Part shown: in pieces, positions 36,101 to 45,100 of the stretch
How the letters are laid out: each line of letters starts with the position of its first letter
Numbering within the stretch: position 1 is the first letter of the stretch
DNA from: Dicaeum eximium
Lineage: Eukaryota > Chordata > Aves > Passeriformes > Dicaeidae
Reading direction: 5' to 3'
Assembly: GCA_013396995.1 (NCBI GenBank)
Contig: VWZP01008288.1
Location: 128,857-192,856, forward strand
DNA length: 64,000 bases
The notes under the pieces: generated by a model
What the model was told of the DNA's origin: nothing
The model's input: only the letters and a program-made list of their open reading frames with translations
The model's database searches: none
Position numbers and translations under genes: made by a program

Positions 36101-39100
36101 AAGTACCTGAAAGGAGGTTGTGGTGAGGTGGGGGTCAGTCAAGAGGAAATGGCCTCAGGTTGCTCCAAGGGAAGTTTAGACTGGATATTAGAAAGAATTT
36201 CTTCACAGAAAGTGTTGTCAAGCATTGGAGCAAGCTGTCCAGGGAAGTGATGAAGTCACCATCCCTGGAGATATTTGAAAGATGCCTAGATGTGGCACTT
36301 AAGGATATGGTTATGATGGACTTGGCAGTGCTGAGTTGCACTTGATGACTTTTTCTGACTATAAGGATTCTATGATTATGTGAGAAAATAGCTCTATGCT
36401 TTTCTTTCAAGGACCAAACAATAATGTACAGGAGAAGAGTAGGTCTCCAAGTAACCTCTCTGTGGTCTTGGATGAATGCACCCAGTGCCAGGCATTTGAG
36501 TTCATGGAGAAGATACAGCACGTTTCCTTATACCACAGCTCAGAGCAGATATGCTCAGGAAGGCTCAGGCTCAACAATCAGCAAAAGGACTGTGCAAGGG
36601 AAGTGCACTGTAGTATGAGACATTAATTTTCTTTTTGTTTCCATCCACATGGAAGAGTCTGAACCTTACACAGCTGTAACATGTAGTAAAACCAAATTTC
36701 ATTTCAGTGACAGAGGTAATCCATGTGCAGTTGAATGTCAGCTACCCACCAGTTGAAACTTGTTCAAAGACCTCTTCAAACAACTAAATTATTTAAACTG
36801 AGTTGAATCTTACAGAGTAGAATGCTGACTGAAATGATTGTACAGAGTAGTTCTTTATTGTAGCATTCTTAGTTAAGCTGCTGTGCATTACCATCTCTGT
36901 CATTTGTATTATATTCCTATTTAATATTATACTCTCAGCATAGACTATCCCAAGACATAATACGAGTAACATTAGAAGAAAACCAACATGTAAAACCTCA
37001 AATGCTTGCATATAACCAGTACACCATCATATTCAGTAAACAGATCTAAAGCAAGGAGGAAATAATTTGGAAACGGAAGTTTGTGAAATGTGGTTTGACC
37101 GAGAAACAGAAATTGTCTGGGATGATTTCCATATGCTTAAGATAAAAAAATACCATGAGTGATTTGGGTGACATACTAATGGATGCATGAACTTCTGCCT
37201 CTGAATAGTTATGTCTTTGTATTATACAACTGAGAAGCTATGACAGATAGTTGTGAATGGATGTAAGGGAAAGTCAGTCACAAATACTTGCCTGATTTAA
37301 CAGCTGTACTTTTTGAAGAAGAATATTCAAGAGTTGATGGGTATGTCACACCTTTTCTTGGCTTGCCCTCTACAAAAAATATATGTTAGAAGGCATCACA
37401 GAATATTCTAAGTTTTCTTGATAAATTTCTCATCTAACATAGGCATTCAGAATCAGATCCCTCCTCTTTACTGCCCAACTCATTTTCATGATCATTTCTT
37501 TCATCTGATGGCAGAATCTCAAAACCATACCACTAACAGTATGGTGCCTAAATCCAGCATCATAAAAAAAGAGTTAGAAAGCATGAAAACACAGTACTGG
37601 GGAGGATTTGCAGAGGTCAGTTAGTTCATTCTTTTGCTCTCAAAATGATATTAAGCACAAGGGGACCATTCCTGAAGGACATCTGTACAACTTTTAATTA
37701 AACCCCCAGCTTCCCTAGGCAGTCTTCTCCAATGCCTGACTATGCAGTTGACTTGGAAAGCATGTTTGATGTGGGATTCGTTTCATCACGCACACAGCAT
37801 TCTTCTCTGACCTCACTTCTGCAAGATGCCATTTCTGGCAGCAGTCTTTTGCAGTAATAACAGTGAGAGAAGGCTGTGCTCGTGTGTGGGAACATATGGT
37901 ACCTATATTTAGATCTAAAATGAGAGTCCTGTCTTAAGACAACGAGGTATGTTTCCCAGTTAACTTTGAACCACAAATCTTTCTAGTGCCAGAGCAGACG
38001 CCATCTCTGTTGGTAGGCGTAGCCATGCAATTCCATCTCTTGGGACAGTTTTTATAATCACATACATCACTGAATGAAAAGTGTTGCAGAGAATCCCAGC
38101 AGGGAAGACTGCTTTGGCCTCTAGGAGTTGAGGGATGTAGTTATTCTGGACCCTGGTGACTGTCTCTAGGAGATGCTGTGCTGTGTCACGTATCCAGACC
38201 ACCTCTGGTGAGACCTACCTGCACCTCCTGCAAAACCTGAGTCATGATGATCCCTCCTCTGTTCTCTTGGGGATTCCTTAAGGAGGTACATATGGCACTG
38301 CAAGCATGTCAGTTGTCATCCTGGTTGATTAATACAGAGACCAACAGCACTGAACAGAATTAATTCCTACAGACTGAGCCACTGCTGGGAACTGGAGGCT
38401 GTTTCCCTGTGATGGTGATGCCTTATTTTTTAGCTTTTATATTTTTCATATCTTCTATTGAATCAGTATATAACTCTGAACTCCATATAGACTATTAGTA
38501 AGCCCTCTTCATATTTTTCTGAGGGAAAACAATCCTTCCAGACCTGAGAGCCAAGGACGCCTTCTGCCTCAGGCCCCGAAAAGCATGAACAAAAGTGAAT
38601 CGGGGGAAGAAAATTGGTGGAATGTGACTTCATTACCTGAAGCTATAATTGGACAATTAACCTCTGATATGCAGATAGACCAAACTTATATCTGTCTGAG
38701 AAACTGGGGACTGTTGTCTATCTTGTAGCCTCTGCGAAGCTTTTGCACTGCCCAAGGTGCATCTATTGAAGGCCTTTAATAAATACCTACTTTATTCTTT
38801 TAACTCTGTCTAGCCTCTGTTCTAGGTAGCCACTCCAAGGCATCAACGGCACACAAAGAAAGGTACCTGCTAGAGGAACTCTAATGAGCAGGGATGTCCA
38901 TGGAGCAGGAGAGTCCCTGTCTTTTGTCCCTTTTCATGTCTCTATCTCCTTTGTTTTGCTCCTCTCTGAAATTTCAGATGTCATTACAAAACCATAGATA
39001 AAGAAGTTTGAGTTAGCAACGAGGTAATGATGTATAAAGCTATTCCATTTCTCATTTACAGTGATATAAGCTGAGACAGCTCCACTAAAGTTAGCACCAA

Positions 39101-42100
39101 TCCACCAAAGACCAGAGCTGGTAAGTTAGCATGTGTGGACAAACTGGAAAAAGTTTCCTTCTCCCCTTCTGGGCTTCTCTCATGGAAGCTGGTTTAAGTG
39201 AAGGGCAGCAGGTTTTCACATCCACTTCCCCCTGAGCTAAAACTGGGATCAGGAGCCAAGAAGGATTAGGGAGATCTGCTAATTTGATAGAAAGACAGAA
39301 AAGTTACAGGATCACAGATCATTTCTAAATGCTTTCCTTTTTCCCAAACAGAGAATGAGTTGTCAATGTGAGCAGTTGATACACGGACACAGCAATAGCA
39401 TGATAATCTGATGTTAATTTGGAATATTTCTGTGCTAAACTGATTTCTAATGCAAACCTGAAGCCTGCTGCTGTGAAAATACACCAGCTAGGGTGGGGAG
39501 GCTGGATTCTGGGATTTTTGACTGACAGCAATTTGCATTCCATGTGTGACCAAGAGGTAGGCCTGGAGCCTGACCTGAATGTGGCCCTGCTCTCTGGGGC
39601 AATGGTAATATGTCTTTTTCACTATTGGGAAAAAGTCACATTTAGGTTAGAGTTTGCTTAACATACTTAAAAATGTGCTTTCATGTGGGCTGAAAACATC
39701 AGCTTTGGCCATTGAAACACAAGCTATGACATGGTGGCTGCTATAGTGCAGTGGCTGCTCACCCTCTCGTGCTTATTTGTGACTGGCAAACCCAGAAGTT
39801 CAGGACTATTTTCTTAACCCCCTAGCTGCAAAACTCCCACTAAACTGAATGGAGTCATTCAGCTGAGTGCCAAGGCATTTCAGTGCTTGAAAGTGAATAC
39901 CAAAGTGTTTGCATACCTCCTGGTGTGCTGGCTGCTTTAATCGCAGAGGACAGACCTCCTTCTCCACTGCCCCTAAATCATGCCACTTTATTCCCTGGGT
40001 CCCCCAAGGATTCCTCTTCTGTGCTCTTTTGTGTGCATGTTCATTCACAGTTTAAACATCACCAACTGGGTGACAATATCCTAACCAGGAATAAGCTGTT
40101 GGCACATTTCCAGGGTACAGTATTGCACATAGGTCTGGTCTGATGAAAGAGAATTCAGCTGGAGAATAGGGCACTCAGTTCTAAAGCACTAAAGCTGTCC
40201 TGAAATTAAGGCCTTAGCTGACTTTATATTTTTATTGGGGAATGCTTTATGCATCTCTGGCTTTTTATGACTTATAATCATAAAAAATCCATCCCCAATT
40301 CTTCTCTTTCTGAGAAGGAGATCTGTAAGCATTCAGCCTCAGGCTGCTGAGATGAGTAGCACAGCCTTCCTGGGTTTTAGTATTCTAAATTTCTCTAAAA
40401 TTCTAAATGTCTCACATTTTCAGTAGGTATAGTGAAAGTTTTCTTCTTCTTCATATATGAAATACAGTATGTATGTCATATGATATGTTAGATTTACATT
40501 TGAGATAGTTTATAAATTAAGAGTTCTACTGTCATGAGTGAAAGCACTCAGTGTGCATAGAATTAAGTGCACAAGGGACAAATCTCATAATGCCCACATA
40601 TACCCAAGCTTCTCATCATCTCCTTTGATATGCTTTTGTAAATTTTTAAAGAAAGTTACATTAAGAATAAATACTTATTACCATAAATAAAAAATTCCTA
40701 CAGTTTCATGGAAGAATTTCTACAGTTTTATGGGATGACAACTGGGCAGCTGCTGACGTAAAAAAAATCCTATTTCTCACTTATGTACCAGAATTGCAAT
40801 GTGCTGTTTGTTGGAGATAAAAACTGCAACAAGTACAAGTAGCAATTCAGCTATTCCAGGAAATTCCTTCTCATCCAAAAGAAATCTTTCTCATAATATG
40901 GTATAATGGCAGACTACTGTAAAAAAGTGCATCCAAATACGTGAATGCAAAATTAAGATGACTGTTTTGGTCAGTTTCTCAGACCTCCTTTGCTATCTAC
41001 AGATTTTGACATGAAAAGAACATTATTTTTAGTAGCTGTTTAGTTGCTTGAGCTGTTGACTTTTTCAGGAATGATGTAGTTAACTAACATCAATTGTTAT
41101 CTATCTTAAACCTCCAAAAGTTCAAACCAGCAAGAACTGGCCCAATGTATCAAGAAGTTAGATTTAGAATTTTTATGTAAAGCAAGGTCAAGCAAACACT
41201 CATTCACACAGGTAGAGTGAGTGTAAGTAGGTTTAAGATAATCTGAAGCTGGTGTAAAGGGAGTCTAATTTGCAAAAAAAGATTTAAAATCTGTGAGTTT
41301 AGTTGGTAAATGCAAGTGAATTTCTGTATATACTATGGGGAGGAAAAAGGAATGAGCATTAAATTAAGATGGATTTACCTGCACTGATTAGATACCAAAA
41401 CTATTTGGCTAAGATAGGTGGAGAGGGTTCCTGACATACTTGGGATGCACCAGTGAAATCGCTTAATATAGGGTTTGCATACATACTGTAGGGGTATATG
41501 GGGTTTGACATGAGTCTGCAGTAATTTCAGGAGACACAAATTCAGGTGCAGGGTAAGGGTATTTCAAATGGCCCCAAGGCCTTTCAGTTCCCTCAGCAGC
41601 CCTTCTCACCAGGGTGGAGAGCAGTAGCTTTCATGCATCAATAGCTGGAGTTAAGGTGCCTTCCAAGGCTCAGTCCAGAGCAGCCACCACCTCCTGCAGT
41701 GGGCTCAGACCTGCCCTGGGCTGAGCCGAGCACACCTCTGGCAGGGCACGTGTCCCTTTGCAGGCCACATGGGAAGCCCAGAACAAGAAATGTCCCAAAT
41801 GCACTATTCCTGCCAAAGCTAGGTGGGGGGGGTCTGTGGTGATTAACCAGGTGTGTAAAACGAGAGGCTGCTTCCCCCTCCGCCCATTGCTGCTCAGCAG
41901 TCGGTGTGGGAGCAGTGGGGAGTGCCCCAGCCCAGGGTGGTGCCTGACACAAGGAAGGACTCCCATTCCTGACACCAGGAAGGACTCCCATTCCTGACAC
42001 CAGGAAGGACTCCCATTCCTGACACCAGGAAGGACTCCCATTCCTGACACCAGGAAGGACTCCCATTCCTGACACCAGGAAGGACTCCCATTCCTGACAC

Positions 42101-45100
42101 CAGGAAGGACTCCCATTCCTGACACCAGGAAGGACTCCCATTCCTGACACCAGGAAGGACTCCCATTCCTGACACCAGGAAGGACTCCCATTCCTGACAC
42201 CAGGAAGGACTCCCATTCCTGACACCAGGAAGGACTCCCATTCCTGACACCAGGAAGGACTCCCATTCCTGACACCAGGAAGGACTCCCATTCCTGACAC
42301 CAGGAAGGACTCCCATTCCTGACACCAGGAAGGACTCCCATTCCTGACACCAGGAAGGACTCCCATTCCTGACACCAGGAAGGACTCCCATTCCTGACAC
42401 CAGGAAGGACTCCCATTCCTGACACCAGGAAGGACTCCCATTCCTGACACCAGGAAGGACTCCCATTACCTGACACCAGGAAGGACTCCCTCCAGCGCGG
42501 CAGTGACAGTGACCGGACACCGTTGGAGAAGCTCCCGCGGTAACCAGAGTGCCCTGCGACTTTCTGGACAAGAACCTTCCCACCTGTGTTGTCAATTATA
42601 CCACTGCAAGGAGGAAACATAGTGTCTGAGGGCAGAAATTCCACAGAAACCTTCAAAACTGTTCTGCAATGCCAGAGGTATGAAGTGATTCCTTTTACCT
42701 TTAATGCAGGGGTGGTGCTGGGGCTGTGATGTTACTACTAAGCCTACTGCTAAGAAATATTTGTGCTCCTTCCACATAGAGAAGAGCAGTTTGTTGCTAA
42801 GTCCTGTCAGGATCTGTTTGCTCTTCCCACTGATCTACTGGTCCTCTGTTTAAGCTTGACCTAGTTGCACACAAGAGAAAGCTACTGCCTTTGTTACAGT
42901 TCCTGCAAGCTTGATTGAATGGCTGAAGGTACAGGCAGAGGTTCTCAAAAGAGTTTTCAGGCCAACCACATGACAGAATGTGTTTTCTATGAGTTTCAGT
43001 ATGTGTTTTCTGCAAAAACCCAAGCATGTTTCTGACCTCAGCCTGGAGTAAACTGGACACAATATTGCTGGAAACTGTAGAAAACCTGGCAGACTCCAGG
43101 TGTGCTGCACATCAAGTGGTGTTTAACACACATTGTAACGTGTCCCTCAAGGCAAACAGAAAACCTTCAGTGGATGCAGCCTGCTCTGGCATCACTAGGA
43201 TAATAGCAGGTCAACTGGGAAGCAACTGCAGCTGTAGGGGAGCTGTAGGGTTGGCAGTAATGACCAGGCGGGAAAATAAGTACTGGGCAGCAAACAGGAT
43301 TGAAGAGTATGTTAGAGGTGTATTTTGCTCTGGTAATTGTGAGAAGCTGCTGTTAAGATAAATATATGGAGAAGAAATTCACTGTCTGTGGAACTGCAAT
43401 GTGAGCTAAACCAGCCAAAAGTAGGTGGCAATGAGAAACTCTGAAACCCTCGCTGTGACAGTGCAGCCAGCCCGGCTGCAGGGAGATTGCAGTTGGCACC
43501 AGTATTTTTTATCTTCCCTTTGAGACTAATTCTGCATGCCGAGACAATTTCCACTGTGCACTAGTATCCGAGGGAGGAATTGGCTGCTGGAAAGGCGTCA
43601 CCTGGCTGCCATCTCCCCAGCCAGGCTGAGCGGGCAGAGCTGCAGCCAGGAGGTGGCAGCGCCGTGCGGACACCTCAGCCTGAGCCTGGGCAGGGCAGAG
43701 GCGAGGGGGGAAGTCCCAAAGCCTTAACTATCCCTCTTCACCCGAAATCCCAGGTATTTCACAGAACCAAGCACAGCAGTAGCTCAAATTACTCCAAACT
43801 AAGTCAAGTTGTCAATCGGGCTTTATAACTTCTTTATGCATTTTTAGCTGGATACATCCTGCCTCTGCATCCCGCCTCCAGCTGCAGTGTGTTTTGATTG
43901 TGCAGTTATTCTCCATTAGATTTTTGTGCACATTTTTGCATGGCTAATAAAACTCTGAAACACTTTTGCTACAAAATTTATGTTACTCATTTCTTTGTGC
44001 AGTGTCCTTTTGTGTGGCAGGAAAGCACATTACTCAGTCTTTGATGTCAAGGACAGTTAAATTCAAACCCAGAGAACCAAAGCAATCCCAGAAGTATGAG
44101 AGTTATATGTATTCATCACTGGTGATATGCCTATTTTTTTCTGAAGATTTGTTAGTAGTAGCAGCTCCATCTCTATCTTCCACTTGAATAATAATAGTAC
44201 AATAATTTTTTATGCATGAATGAGAGATCTGGCAATCTCAAGACACTTCTCCAAAGGTTGAGAAACTTCTTCAAACACAACTAATTTCTATAGGAATGCA
44301 GAACTGACAGCACTTTGTAAGAATGGATCTATTCCATCACACATGGACTTCCTCTCAGGTTTTCTACAGCCGCCTGCAAGCAAGCCTACAAGGAAGTGGC
44401 AATTGTAAAGAATTTGAAAAGTCAGAAGCTCCCTGTACTGAAAGGAGGGTTTTGTCTGAGTGCCTCACTCATTTCAACTCACTCACCTGTGAATTGCAGC
44501 ATTGCAGACACTGGAAAAAGAAGCATAAATGTCTGTGCCATAAACACGGTATTTTACATCTTGACATCCAGGAGGGCACTTTGCAATGAATTCTGGATTG
44601 ATTATCTTCCCCGCCTTGACATCACAATCGATCTGGGGTACAACTGTGAATGCAAAATCTTGGTAAAGTCAGACTGAATGCTTTCATGGCTGAGTGGTTT
44701 TGTCATGAAACAGTGAGTAACTGAGTGACAGAGACACCCTCCTCCTCAGCCTTCATATCAATGGTTTTGGGATTCAAGACATCTGTGTCTTCTGCATCTA
44801 CAGCATAACACATAATAACCCATATACCAAGGGATGTGGCAGTAGCTAAGGATGGAATAAGAAAGCCTGTGGGTATTTCTGACCTTCAGTGTTTGCTTCT
44901 CTGAAGGAAATATCTGTTATGACACTTTGCTGGAGAGAGAAAGAAGTGTAGTCACTCAGCCTGTGGTTAACACGTGGGAAGGAGGGGGTGGGGATGCTTC
45001 CCGAGCCTCCCGCTGTGCTCATGGAGCTCTGTGCCATCTATAATGTCAGGCTGAAGTCATAGCCCATTATCTTGCCCTTAATTTTTAAAACTCTTTGCTG

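Larger units (their letters stand above)
37370..42469 (-). other. VIT intron 4
   Basis: About 5.1 kb, GT-AG. Its first 527 nt are essentially the 25-bp minisatellite; deeper in lies the probable solo LTR at 38408-38853. The rest (38900-41900) is AT-rich with no recognised exon. Confidence 0.92.

Noticed and set aside
41638..42656. Three long overlapping minus-strand ORFs (about 230-330 codons) over the 25-bp repeats
   Set aside because: They are the three frames of one minisatellite whose unit lacks stops. The one starting at 42656 is exon 4 read through its splice donor. Not independent genes.
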